Made by a program: the position numbers and the translations under genes. Of a stretch of DNA of 64,000 bases, positions 1 to 10,609 are shown one piece after another. The stretch comes from Merluccius polli (taxonomy: Eukaryota > Chordata > Actinopteri > Gadiformes > Merlucciidae). Location of the stretch: NCBI GenBank assembly GCA_030340625.1, contig JAOPHQ010002276.1:480001-544000 (forward strand), written 5' to 3'. How positions within the stretch are numbered: position 1 is the first letter of the stretch; every line of letters starts with the position of its first letter. The notes under the pieces were generated by a model. The model ran no database searches and was not told the DNA's origin. It worked only from the letters and a program-made list of their open reading frames with translations.

Positions 1-291
1 GATTTACTACACAGAGAATGAGGATGCAGAATCATAAAGCGCCTCATCCAGAACCTCTGAGAAGACTCTAAAAGGTAAAAGGTGTGTGGAGATGATAGCA
101 GACAGAAGCAGTAGACCTGGGTAGATGCAAAATACCATGGCTTCTTTTCTTTTTGTATGCTTAAATGCTGCTGTACAGAACCTGTGGCCATTGCCTTGTA
201 CAGTGTGTTGTATTTATAAGTATATTAAACCTATTCAATGTCTTTTGTTAAAGTCTGTGTAAATCAAAGGGAAATATGTGTTTAGAGTTTG

Positions 292-1195
292 TCATACTAT
301 AGAAAAATGTGTAGGGGCCAAATTTGCCAAATTTGAAAAACATAGTGAAAAAATAAGCATTATTCTCAGCTCTGAGACACTGGGGGCGTGTCCACTGAAT
401 GCCCTAAACCACGCCCATTTGTGCACGGGGGGCGGAGCCTCTCTTGATTGAGTGTGACAAGCAGTGATGAACTGCACTCTGGTTGGTAAGGGCGGGGCAA
501 TGCTAAGCGGTAGCGTGTTACGTCATGTGCCCTTTAAAGGACAATTCCGGCGCAAAATGAGACCATATGATCATAACACATGCCCACCGAGTTGGACCGT
601 TCTCTGGGGTCAGTTTTCATTGTAGTCGAATGTAACCAAATTTCTCGAAAACCTCTAATTTGCTTATAACGCTAGCTGTAGGGGCAGATATTCATGTAAA
701 ATAAATCGCAATTCTATACCACTAACAAGGCTCAAAATCGCACCACACTTCCACGGTAGCATAATGAGGGTCCCTACATGTAAAACGAAGCATTGATAAC
801 TTTGTAAGTGTACAGACAGTTTATTAAAAAGAAAGTTTAGAAAGCCAGTGCCTTCACGAAAACAAGCAGGCACCATCTTTGGAAAACAGTCACGACCAGT
901 TGAGCGACGAACGCAGCCGGCAAAAGCACAAACACAAACCATTTTCTTCTCTTCTTTATGCACACGCACTGTTCGCACTTCGCACACCTTCTACTAGATT
1001 GCACACCTTCTGATTCATTAACATCTCATGTGTACGCCTCTTCCGGCTCATTACGTTGCACGGCGTTCGTCGCTCGACTGGTTGTGACTGTTTTCCAAAG
1101 ATGGCGCCCGCTTGTTTTCGTGAAGGCACTGGCTTTCTAAACTTCCTTTTTAATAAACTGTCTGTACACTTACAAAGTTCTCAATGCTTCTTTTT
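292..1195. repeat. Interspersed repeat ending in a foldback
   Basis: The first half (about 292-780) reads like a fish interspersed repeat, judged by style and not by database match. The second half is an imperfect inverted repeat: about 780-917 pairs with about 1058-1195, with arms near 140 bp that differ at only a few positions, separated by about 140 bp. Both arms share blocks such as TTTGTAAGTGTACAGACAGT in opposite orientation. No transposase is visible, so a non-autonomous DNA element is likely. Open frames here are short and unconvincing. Confidence 0.55.
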
Positions 1196-2180
1196 ACATA
1201 TACAAGCCCCACCCAAAAAATCCTGAATGTGAAAATAGTGAAAAATAGAAAAATGGTCTAACTCCACAATTCAACATTAAATGGTCTTTTCACATGTTTT
1301 CAGCAATGACTTTCTAACGTGTGTAATGTGTTTAACAAACTAATCTTACAATTTGCTTTACACAGTCTTTAACAACACACTCATTGTCACCAGGAACAGA
1401 GCCAGATGAGCGAGCACTGTGGTGTTACATGACTACATTGACAATATGGTACCCAGCCATGCAATCACCTCAGAGGAACATTGGATGTAGAGTCCACCTT
1501 TCCAACAAGGCAGTTCAGCTCTGCTTCCATAGCTATGACCCAGGGTCTGTACATGGACATTGACAGTACACTTTAGATGAGCCGTGACGTGAAGTGTGGT
1601 TCGGTTCGGGGGTTCGGTAAGGCTGCCCACTGTTTGGAATGGAATACTCTATAGCTAAAGCATTCCTGCAGCACGCACTTAGAGAGTAACACGCCTGGAT
1701 GGACGGGGTGATGTACAGTTCAAATTATGCCAACCTAGGCGGATGACAATGTCAATTTTGCCACACCCAGGGGATGTTGCTATGTTTGTGAAAAAAGTGT
1801 TTTTCTAATTTCACAGCAAGAGGGAGAAAGTTAATGCTCTGATAGTTGGCTAGGGGCTACCTGGCAAGGGTCCATTCCTGGATGAAATATCAGTGTGTTT
1901 TTACAGGTAGTCAGGATTTTGTATCTTGGGGAAAGTGGAAATGCATTGGGTATGTAGATGCCTGTACCAGGTTCTATGCTCTGCTGTTGTTAAGAATCCA
2001 AAATGACAGACTAATTAAATTAAATTGTCAGACATTTCGTGTTGTTGTTGTTTTGTTGCTCATTCAAGTTTGTGTTTGGGCTACGGTATTCTCCAACAAA
2101 CAAAAGGCTCTAACACTCTTCCTCATTTAGTTTATGAGGTGGTCAAATTGATTATTATTATTATATTATATTATTATATA

Positions 2181-2218
2181 GTTTCACTGATCACACATAA
2201 AAGTGTGATCAGTGAAAC
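2181..2218. repeat. Perfect short hairpin
   Basis: The two 16-nt arms at 2181-2196 and 2203-2218 are exact reverse complements around a 6-nt loop (ATAAAA). An AT-rich run precedes it. There is no U-tract or gene end that would suggest a terminator. Confidence 0.85.
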
Positions 2219-2318
2219 CGGTGCAGGTGTTGATGAGTAAGGGACCAATTACACACAGCAGCGTCGCAACAGATGCAGACACTTCAACAATGCCTAGACA
2301 GATCACTTTGTGCTAACC

Positions 2319-2620
2319 GCTTGCAGCGCCTGTGGAGCGTGGCTTAGTGCTCACAGAGCTTGTGGAGCGTGGCTTAGTGCTTGAGGTCCTGTGGATTGTG
2401 GCTTAGTGCTCACCGTGCCTGTGGAGCGTGGTTTAGTGCTCGCAGCGCCTGTGAAGCGTGGCTTAGTGTGCACAGCGCCTGTGGAGCGTGGCTTAGTGCT
2501 TGCAGCGCCTGTGGAGCGTGGCTTAGTGCTCGCAGCGCCTGTGGAGCATGGCTTAGTGCTCGCAGCACCTGTGGAGCGTGGCTTAGTGCTCGCAGCACCT
2601 GTGGAGTGTGGCTTAGTGCG
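2319..2620. repeat. 30-bp minisatellite, about 10 copies
   Basis: The unit is about 30 bp with the core CCTGTGGAGCGTGGCTTAGT, repeated about ten times with scattered substitutions. Because 30 is a multiple of three and the unit lacks stops in most frames, several long open frames appear on both strands. These give protein-like repeats (for example KPRSTGAAST) but have no start context, splice partner or conserved domain and should not be read as a gene. Confidence 0.9.
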
Positions 2621-2899
2621 CAATTGTGCCTTTTTTAACAGTTTTAACCGTAAAAATTGACTCGACAAGACGCTGCTTTGTTTGTAATATTTATTTATTA
2701 TTAGTTAGGGATAATAGTTATTATTCACTTTATCCCAACACTGGAAAAATCTGATTCTTGTTGTTGTTAGACATTTTGTTGGGAAAACAATGGTAAAGTG
2801 GGTGTCTTTTTTAAAACGCTGCAGTGTAATCGAAGTTGGCAGCTTGCTCATTCATTCACTCAATCACTCAGTAACTGGACGTGTTGTGCATGAACCTAC

Positions 2900-3031
2900 T
2901 TGTGTTTCTTCAGTGATAACCCCATGTGCTGCTTCATCTGCTGGAGGCCGTGGTAGTCTGTGTAGATGAGGTCAAAGGGCAAGGGGCCAGTCAGCGGGCA
3001 ACTTCCTCTTCCTGGGGGCACGCCTAGGAAC
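2900..3031 (-). CDS. mgat5b: mgat5b coding exon 6 of the 6 seen: start of catalytic region
   Basis: This is the leftmost and most 3' exon of mgat5b in the window. The acceptor is TGCATTGCAG at 3032 and upward; the donor is CAA|GTAGGT. The first base completes a Gly codon begun by the exon at 31573, 43 codons follow, and two bases are left over. The protein starts FLGVPPGRGSCPLTG, contains LPFDLIYTDYHGLQQMK and ends MGLSLKKH. From memory of the family this is a close match to MGAT5B (GnT-Vb/IX) and less close to MGAT5. MGAT5B is a Golgi type II enzyme that adds beta-1,6-linked GlcNAc to mannose on O-mannosyl and N-glycans, mainly in brain. The acceptor is preceded by a short TG run. Intron phase fits the exon before it exactly. 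Confidence 0.93.
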
Positions 3032-3608
3032 CTGCAATGCACACACACACAAACACGTTTACTATTGTGTTTGACATTGTTATTTGTTTTAATAATATTA
3101 AAAAAACAGGTAATTTTTCATGTTAATTTTTCATGAGGCCTATCGTTAATATGAGGCTTCATATTTGGCGTTCAAGATCTGTGCAAACATCTCTGGTCTA
3201 TTCATATTTGTAAACACTTATTCAAGATGCAAGGCTTGTCAAATGGAATTCTTTTTTTGTCATGCATTCCCACAGGAAAAAAAAAATTACAAATAAAATT
3301 GATGAAGAATAGATTAAATAAACAAAATAAATAACTAAAAATAAATACATTTGAAATGATTAAAAGAAGAAATTATGAAAGATGAAAGACAAAAGTTATT
3401 AATTTAAGTGTAGTAATTATTTATGTGGATTGCTTTTGGAAAAAAGCTGTTGGTCGTGGCTGTCCGGACTACAGCAAGGAGAACAGGCTGGAAATGAGTT
3501 GCGTCTGTAAAAATGCTCAGATACACACACTTCATGTGTGTACTCAGCTATAAATGTATGTGTGGATATACCTGCAAATGTGTGCAGACGTTATTATTAT
3601 GAGCATTT

Positions 3609-3638
3609 GATCTAGGCAGCCATCTGGCTGCCTAGATC
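3609..3638. repeat. Perfect short hairpin
   Basis: The 14-nt arms GATCTAGGCAGCCA (3609-3622) and its exact reverse complement (3625-3638) are separated by only two bases. It lies in otherwise plain intron. Confidence 0.85.
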
Positions 3639-5054
3639 TATGTATTAGCAATATAATGGACTTGACATTTAATGGTATATTGGTCAAGGGCCTCGCCATT
3701 ACCATGACCACTGATGTGCTATTGGACATCTGACCTGTGAGTGGCCTGTGAGCTTTTACTTTGGCCCTTCCGAGGTGAATGGCAAAAAGGATACGGGAGG
3801 CGGGGATGTGATTTGAAATCACAGTGTATTTTATCTCATTGTTGCAATTTTCCCATCAAGAGACTTTTTAATCAAAGTCCTTTTTGATAGCCTTGTACAA
3901 GCAGCACTTACAGAAGAGCAGCCACACGCCCTGGCAGAGAAATAAGCCATGATAAAAGTGGTTGATAAAAACACTATCTTCGGAGAGAAAAAAAATTGTA
4001 CATTATAATGATAATTAAAGGACTAAAGTGGTAAATTGCCATGGTGTGCCCATGCTAAATGTTCCTTGGCAGAATAGGTACAAGGAAGTTATTTTATAAA
4101 ATGATATTGGCAATGGATGTTTAGTTACAAGGTTTTAATCATTCAGACTGGCATTGTCCTTTAAGTGGATACAAAGGATGAAGTGAATATTATGAAAAAT
4201 GCACAATAACAAATTAATAAATGATCATGTCAGTCCTGCAGTGTGTGCATGCTTCTGTATCTCAAATGTTCCTATAAAGTGTACACCTGTGTCTCATGCA
4301 TCTTTTAAACATGCACATTAGCACGTTTCAAAGGATTTCCTGCATGACTTCCCATGTCCCACCTTGTACACATGAAAATCGGTTGAATTTTTAAGTAAGA
4401 CTTGTATATGCCTTAGACTTGTATATTTCTCGCAAGTCCTTCACCCATTAATAACATGACCGGACGGTGCCCTTTTCCATGAATAACATCTCTATTCAAA
4501 ACAGAAAACAGGAAGAAGACAAGTGCTAGCCATTCTCCTATGTGTGTATGAGTTAGTGGCTGAACTTTTCCACAGCAATTTAAAGTTTAGGAAGAAAGTA
4601 ATAACATTATATTATATTAACGCTATCTACAGTAGGATAGTGACCTTTTGAGACACACAAGATGTAAATGGGGGGAAAAAATACAAAAAGGTACATAGCT
4701 GAAAAATGTGGGTATTTCTCACCAAGGAGTCTTTGGCATACAAATATGATTCAGTTATAGCATAAACAGGGAAGATTCTGTTCTTTTTAAATGGGTCAAC
4801 ATGGACCTTCCTGACTCTGCTCCTGACCTGGTGTAGCAGCCGTTTTTAGCATGAACGAAATGAATGCATTAGAGCCACATTCCATTAGTACTTTCAAGCC
4901 TTTTCTTTTAAGGCCATAAAGTAACAGTAGTCTATCGGGGCGGTATCTCGGGTTGGTCCACTGGCATCAAAAAGCTTTGTCTAGAGCAGTGGAGCTGTAC
5001 AAGGTTAAAAAGTAGACAAGGTCAAGTGTACAAGCTGTGGAACAGAAAGAGATG

Positions 5055-5057
<3 letters not shown>

Positions 5058-5125
<68 letters not shown>

Positions 5126-5145
5126 GAAGAGAGAGAGAGAGAATA
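5058..5145. repeat. (GA)n microsatellite
   Basis: About 85 bp of GA dinucleotide with few interruptions. Open frames through it encode only RE or LS runs. Confidence 0.95.
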
Positions 5146-8100
5146 TTGCTTTCTCTTTTTCTGGTTGCTAATATTTGCTTTAGCCATACCAGCTTGCTTT
5201 GTATGTATAATAATATTTAGTGTTGATATTTATATCAACAAAGACCAAAGTAGAAAAAAGACTCCTTCCCAGCTGCACAGAGGCTAGAGTCTGGACCCTG
5301 GACAGCACCCCAGTCAGAGGCAAACTGACGGTCTGTTACAAAATGTTTTCCTAATGCTAGAGCTGAGGCTTGATCACTTGTGTAGACCATCAGCAGTAGC
5401 ACAATAAAGGAAGCAATGTGGAATCAGATAGGGACAGCATGAGCTGTTTCAGTGTCATTAATGGCAACATCGACTGTTGATGACCTGACCAATCACAACC
5501 GTCAGACTTGGTAGCCAATCACGTTTGTTATATATGTGGCTGTACGGCGTTGTGATATGTAAACGCCTGATGAGGTAGGGGAATAATCGCTAAAACACTC
5601 CCTGTTAGGATACACCAATGTATCCTCGGTCCCCAACGCGATTTGGTGGAACAGTGGGTATAATGGACCTCAAGGAAGACATCTCAAGATTTAGCAGGAA
5701 GTGTGAGGCGAATCCTGATATATGGACTTTCGGAATCCAGCCTGAGAGCGGGCTGAGGACTGGGTCATCAATACGATGATGCACAGCAGATGCACACCTG
5801 GAAGCATTTAATTGACTCCTAATTTACCTCAATTAGTCACCTGTCTAATCAGTCCAGACTGTTTTTCAGCCTACCTTTAGAGGGGGAAAAATAGCAGCCG
5901 GCCGAATATTTCACCTAATCTAAATGTAAATATATCTAATTTAAGATTTATGAAACAAGACCTGTGGCCATTATGCATAGAACTCTGCGTAGGTGTCTAC
6001 GCAAATAAATGCTCAGCGAGAGAGTTGGAATCTGTGTACTGAGAGATTTTCTGAGATGTTCAGATGTGCATAGCACAATGGTACGGGGTTTTCTGCTTAA
6101 ACATACCAATTGTCCTGAGATTGTGCGCATGTGAACAAGATTAGAATCCCTACCCCGTCAACTCCAATAATGTGACCATTAACCATGGTTCTAGGAATGC
6201 TCAAAATAACCTGGATTTCTCAATAAACTGATTTCTCTTTCAGAATCATGAATGTTTGGCGGGAAAAAAATGTGATTGCACCGATTACATTTGTAAAACT
6301 GGTTGCCATTGCAAATTGCGTTTTAATGTTGGCCTGTTCAACTGTATGTAGGGAAACAAGTGTAGCGCAGTCAGGTGGATAATGCCATCCCAAACCCTGG
6401 CCATCACACAGCTAAGGGTAGACTGGCATATCCCCAACCTGTCTGTTAATACCATTGCCTGTCTACTCAAAAGTGTGTTTATCATAATGTCTTTTTACAT
6501 GCACCATCTCTCTCTACCTTTCGCTCACATTGTCACCATATCACACTGACTTCCAACACTGCGTAGGGTGCGTAGATATATACGCATATTCTCACCTCAC
6601 AGGTTTTTTTATACATCTGGAATTCTGCGTGGACACCCGAATACGCATGTTTCTGAGGGCATTTCTCTGTGCAGCACTGTTTATTCATCTGGCCCCTGGT
6701 GAGTACTGCTGTGTGTGAGGCCTGCACCGATTATCTGATATAGGTTGAAGATAGTGTTTTCTGTTCCAGCCCTCATTCCCTTTCTTGAATCACTGAATTA
6801 ATTGGGTTTCTTTCGGTTTGTAAAAAAAAGTCTTGAGTCGTCATAATACCCTCATCACACACACACACACACACACACATGTGCGCACGCACACACTGCT
6901 ATTCATTATGTGAGCTGAAAAGCTGTATTTAATAAATGGTAGACATCTACTGTGAGGAATGCCAGCCCTAATATAATATGCATCATCACTCTTTTCCATT
7001 AGACGTCTTTGGAGCCGTGTTTGCTCACAGATGGCTATCCGTCTCCCTCATCAGTGGCGTGTCTTGGGGGGGAAGATGAAGGCCAGCAGTTAGATAATTG
7101 TCTCACTGCCAATCTCATTGGTTTCAATCTCGCTAATGTTAATGGCCATTCAGGGTGGGAGGGTGGACTTAAGGAAAGAGGCCAAAAACAAGGTGGTTTC
7201 AAAGTAAAGGGGAATTGGAAAAATGGAGACCGAGAAATGGAGAGACAGCACAGTTGCCATTAGCAATTCATGGAAACGGTGAGGCAACAAGAATGAGTGC
7301 TTTCTGTTACGAAAATGAGACTTATTTCCTTCTCTCGTCTAGCAGACAGAGAATTAAGACTAACATGCATAACACATTTTTCTTATTTTCTTGAAGCAGC
7401 CTGCACTTTTCACCTGTGTAAAATGCACTGACAAAATATGTGTTAAGGAAATGTATGTAGCATCATTCAAACACATGTTAAAGCATAGTGCTTTGCAGAG
7501 GAAGAAATCACATGTAAAAACATTAAAAGGACAATCATTAAAAGAATGAAATACCAAGAAATAAAAAAAATACAAATAAAAGATGCAGATATACATTTTT
7601 AATTAAAAGCTGCAGCAAATGTTTTGAGCCCTGATTTAAATAAATAAAGTGAAAAAGCATGTTCTGGAAGTTTGTTTCAGATCTGTGGTGCATAAAAACT
7701 AAAAGCTGCTAAAAGCTTGCTTATTGTTCCCAGGGTTCAAACCGGCTTGGTTCGAACCCTGGGACCAGTGAGCAAGCCGGTCACTGTTCCCAGGGTTGCA
7801 GATCACACACATGCAGATCAGATATGTATTTTGCTCCTAACCTGTTTCGTGCTTTATACACTACTACTGATATTTTGAACTCAATTATCTGGCTAACATG
7901 AAGCCAGTGCAGTGATCTTAGCACTGGAGTTATGTGGTCTGCTTTCTTAGTCTTAGTTAAAACTGTAGCAGCATTCTGGATGAGTTTTTCCAGGTGTTGT
8001 TTGACCTTTAATTCTTGATATGTTTTTGAGGTGATGGTAGGCTGATTTTGTAATGGTCTTTATGTGGATATTAAAGTTTAGGTCTGAGTCCATAACTACA

Positions 8101-8331
8101 TCAAGATTTCGAATGACAGAGATTCAATATAAGCGTTTAACTTTTTCGTCTTCCTCTTGTGGCACATCCAGGCATTGATTCGCTCAATGCATTTGATGAG
8201 TGAATCAATGCGACCGTAGTCACCTGTTGATAAAAAATGTACATTTGAGTATCATCTGCATAGTTGTGGTAGGCTATATTGTTGTTTTTCAGAATTTCAG
8301 TGGGAGCATATAAAGGTTGAAGAGGTTGAAG

Positions 8332-8853
8332 GTAGCCTAGAACTCTAGACACCCCCTAGCGGCAGCAAATTTATTTGGCAGCTAGGTAGGTCTAGCACGG
8401 CTCCGTCGGCTTTTTGGTGCTGGAAACACAAAGTATGTCAGACCAATCACAGCGTGAGGGGCGGAGTCGAAAGCCGGGCTACCATGACGACAGAGTTGCG
8501 ACGGTTCCGTGTTAGGTAAACAATGGCTGCTGCTGCTGGCGAACGGCTGTCTTTCCACTCGGCTTTGGCCGCGACTCTTCAAGACTTGAAGTTAACATTT
8601 TATTTGAGAAAAGAACAAAGAATGGCACTGAAGTCTTTCCTCGAAAAGAAATATGTATTCAGAGTTTTGATTAATTACGTAGTCAGAGCCGTCGCTCTGA
8701 CTACGTCACCTTCTTCGTTGCTCTGATTGGTTGTAGCGCTATCCTATTACGTGCAGAGGGAACTTGAAAGACAACCGTTTATCCCGCCCACACTGCCAAT
8801 GGAGCTGAGCCAGACCTTACATCTTTCTGATGTGGGTCTGGCTTGCCAGGCTA
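8332..8853. mobile_element. hAT-like non-autonomous element inside a LINE
   Basis: This 522-bp block interrupts the LINE. It is flanked by an exact 8-bp direct repeat GGTTGAAG (8324-8331 and 8854-8861), the target-site length typical of hAT elements. Ends are imperfectly inverted: TAGCCTAG at the left, and TAGCCTGG when the right end is reverse-complemented. Inside are a helicase-like reading frame on the plus strand (8523-8669) and a perfect 13-nt hairpin (8677-8689 with 8694-8706). Removing the block and one direct repeat rejoins the LINE. Family assignment rests on target-site length and is an inference. Confidence 0.75.
8523..8669 (+). pseudogene. Truncated helicase-like N-terminus carried by a transposon
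   Basis: An ATG at 8523 opens 49 codons beginning MAAAAGERLSFHSAL and including LRKEQRMALKSFLEKKYVF. The pattern of an EQ pair, then a small-residue run, then VF and VL resembles the stretch just before the Walker A (GxGKS) box of RecQ-type superfamily-2 helicases, read from memory of that family. The frame leaves the family at VL, exactly where Walker A would begin, and runs into the hairpin at 8677. So the ATP-binding site is missing and the product cannot be a helicase. The start context (ACAATGG) is reasonable. It could instead be a chance likeness; a protein search would settle it. Confidence 0.45.
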
Positions 8854-9569
8854 GGTTGAAGGCCCAATAATTGATCCTTGGGGAACCTCACATGTCATTT
8901 TTGTTCGCTCAGATATGCAGTTACCAATAGACACAAAATAGTTTGTCTTTTAGGTAGGACTTGAACCAATTTAGTACTGTACCAGATAGCCTTAACCAGT
9001 TGTCTAGCCTGTCAATCAATATCCTATGATCCACCATATCAAATGCAGCACTGATATCTAATACTACTAGAACTGAGATTTTTCCAGAGTCCATTTTTAC
9101 GCAAATTTAATTTAAAACCTTGACAGCAGCAGTGCTATGATGGGGTCGGAATCCAGACTGAAAAAATGTCCAAAATATTGTTTGACGCCAGAAATGTGTT
9201 GAGTTGAAAATGTTTTAAATGATTTTACTTAGAGACGATAGGTTGGAAATGTAAGGGATAATCCAAGATGATGCCTTCACGGAGGCAAAGCCCTCTCCGC
9301 GTTTTTTCCGATAAATGCACACCTTGGAGTGGATTATCCCGCTTATACCATGGCCACTTGCGAATCATTAAAATAAAAGGGTGTTGATTCATATTTTGGG
9401 GTAACACTGTCTCAAAATTACAATTAAAATTACAATTACTTTTAACTGGCACTACTTTTTGTGTTCCTGGATACAAACGGCAAATGACCGGAGAAATATT
9501 TGGGTCTGACTAATTCCTGGAACGCAGGTTCACATGTTAACATGAGATTCATATGGAATGCGGACGTTG

Positions 9570-10609
9570 CCTTATTACTCCAGTAAATAGAGATGATCTT
9601 CGTAACGACCTGGCAACGTTACCTTATTACTCCAGTAAATAGAGACGATCTTATAATACATTTTTAATAATAATAAATTTTATTTGTAAAGCACTTTTCA
9701 TAAGGCAATCTCAAAGTGCTACAGAAACCAGAACAAAATCAGACACGTTAAAAACAGCAGTAGAGAAAACAGCTAAAGGAGGAGACGAAATGCAGAGAGA
9801 GAATAAAAAGAAACATCTAGGGACGACCTAGGAAAGCCTGTCTGAACAAAAAAGTTTTTAGCCCTGTTTTGAAGGTGACCACAGACTGGGGTTGTCGTAG
9901 GTGTTCAGGGAGGGAGTTCCAGATGTGGGGGGCAGTGGAGCAAAAGGCTCGGTCTCCCATGGCGCGGAGTCGTGTGCGGGGCTGATGGAGGAGGTTGGTA
10001 CTTTGGGACCGGAGATTACGGGTGGATGAGTGAGGGGTAAGGAGGTCTTTGAGGTATTGCGGCGCATTGCTGTAGATGCAAAGGTGGGTGATGAGGGTGA
10101 TTTTGTATTGAATTCTTGAGGTTATGGGAAGCCAGTGTAGGTCCTGAAGAATGGGGGTGATGTGGTCGTACTTGCGGGTTTTCGTCAGAGTTCGGGCAGC
10201 ACAGTTCTGCATGAATTGAAGTTTCTGAAGGTGTTTGTTGGGTATACCGATGAGCAGGCTGTTACAGTAGTCAAGCCTGGAGGAGACTAGGGCGTGAACA
10301 AGTTTTTCTGCATCAGAGAAAGTGAGGAATGGGCGGAGTTTAGAAATGTTCTTGATATGGAAAAAACAGGTTTTGTACAGATGTTTGATGTGGTTTACAA
10401 AGGTAAGTTGTGGGTCCAGCTTCACACCGAGGTTGGTAACTGAGGTAGAGAGGGGGATGTCTTGACCAGAGAAGGAGATGGTGGCTATGGGTGATGACTG
10501 GACCTGATGAGGGGTGCCAATTTGTATGGCTTCGGTCTTAGTAACAACATGGCAACGTTACCTTATTACTACAGTAAATAGAGACGATCTTAGCAACGAC
10601 ATGGCAATG
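9570..10609. repeat. 52-bp tandem repeat split by a LINE
   Basis: Three copies of a 52-bp unit (CCTTATTACTCCAGTAAATA and onward) are present: 9570-9621, one beginning at 9622 and completed after 10540, and one from about 10561 to 10609. The middle copy is cut by the LINE at 9654-10535. A further inverted pair, GGGTGTTGATT at 9378 and AATCAACACCC at 10742, brackets the array, so the array may itself be part of an older element. Confidence 0.75.
9654..10535 (-). mobile_element. 5'-truncated LINE (L2-like) with one long open frame
   Basis: On the minus strand the element starts mid-ORF2 at about 10535 with KTEAIQIGTPHQ, continues VTNLGVKLDPQLTF, SSRLDYCNSLLIGIP, CAARTLTKTRKYDHITP, LHWLPITSRIQYK and IWNSLPEHLRQPQ, and ends LKTFLFRQAF near 9817. 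This is the reverse-transcriptase-linked C-terminal region of L2-type LINEs, open for over 200 codons. The tail reads AAGTGCTTTACAAATAAAAT, then ATT repeats, typical of the group. A 5-bp direct repeat TCTTA (9649-9653 and 10536-10540) is a plausible target-site duplication. 5' truncation is the usual outcome of target-primed reverse transcription. Confidence 0.88.

Larger units (their letters stand above)
1..2899 (-). other. mgat5b: mgat5b intron, partial (3' of the exon at 2900-3031)
   Basis: This intron follows the exon whose donor is at 2899/2898 and runs off the left edge. The next expected mgat5b coding block, which continues the glycosyltransferase domain, was looked for on the minus strand and is not present. 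The stretch holds an interspersed repeat with a foldback part (292-1195), a short perfect hairpin (2181-2218) and a 30-bp minisatellite (2319-2620). I see nothing recognisable in 1200-2150. Confidence 0.8.
7390..9240 (-). mobile_element. Decayed non-LTR retrotransposon (LINE), L2-like
   Basis: Read on the minus strand, 9240 down to 8854 gives reverse-transcriptase sequence in shifting frames: SGFRPHHSTAA, then VLDISAAFDMVDHRI (the catalytic Asp region) and FKSYLKDK. After the insertion at 8332-8853 it resumes with YHNYADDTQMYIF, the YADD active-site box, then DSDLNFN, LTKTKKADHITPVLRSLHW and NKLPEHAF. The order matches the C-terminal half of L2-type LINE ORF2. Frames change several times and there are stops, so it is dead. 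A 7729-7763 inverted repeat sits inside the 3' part. The extreme 3' tail near 7390 is guessed from the loss of similarity. Confidence 0.8.

Noticed and set aside
2351..2668. Long repetitive open frames on both strands (threonine/alanine/proline-type repeats)
   Set aside because: They are by-products of the 30-bp minisatellite; no start context, domain or splicing partner.
5580..6720. Possible DNA element around GTGCGTAGATATATACGCAT and a GGGCCAGATGAATAAACAG-like end
   Set aside because: Only one end resembles a terminus; no inverted partner or duplication was found.
9255..9340. 86-bp segment with 11-bp inverted ends GGGATAATCCA and TGGATTATCCC
   Set aside because: Too short and without target duplication to call a separate element; probably a structural part of an older repeat.
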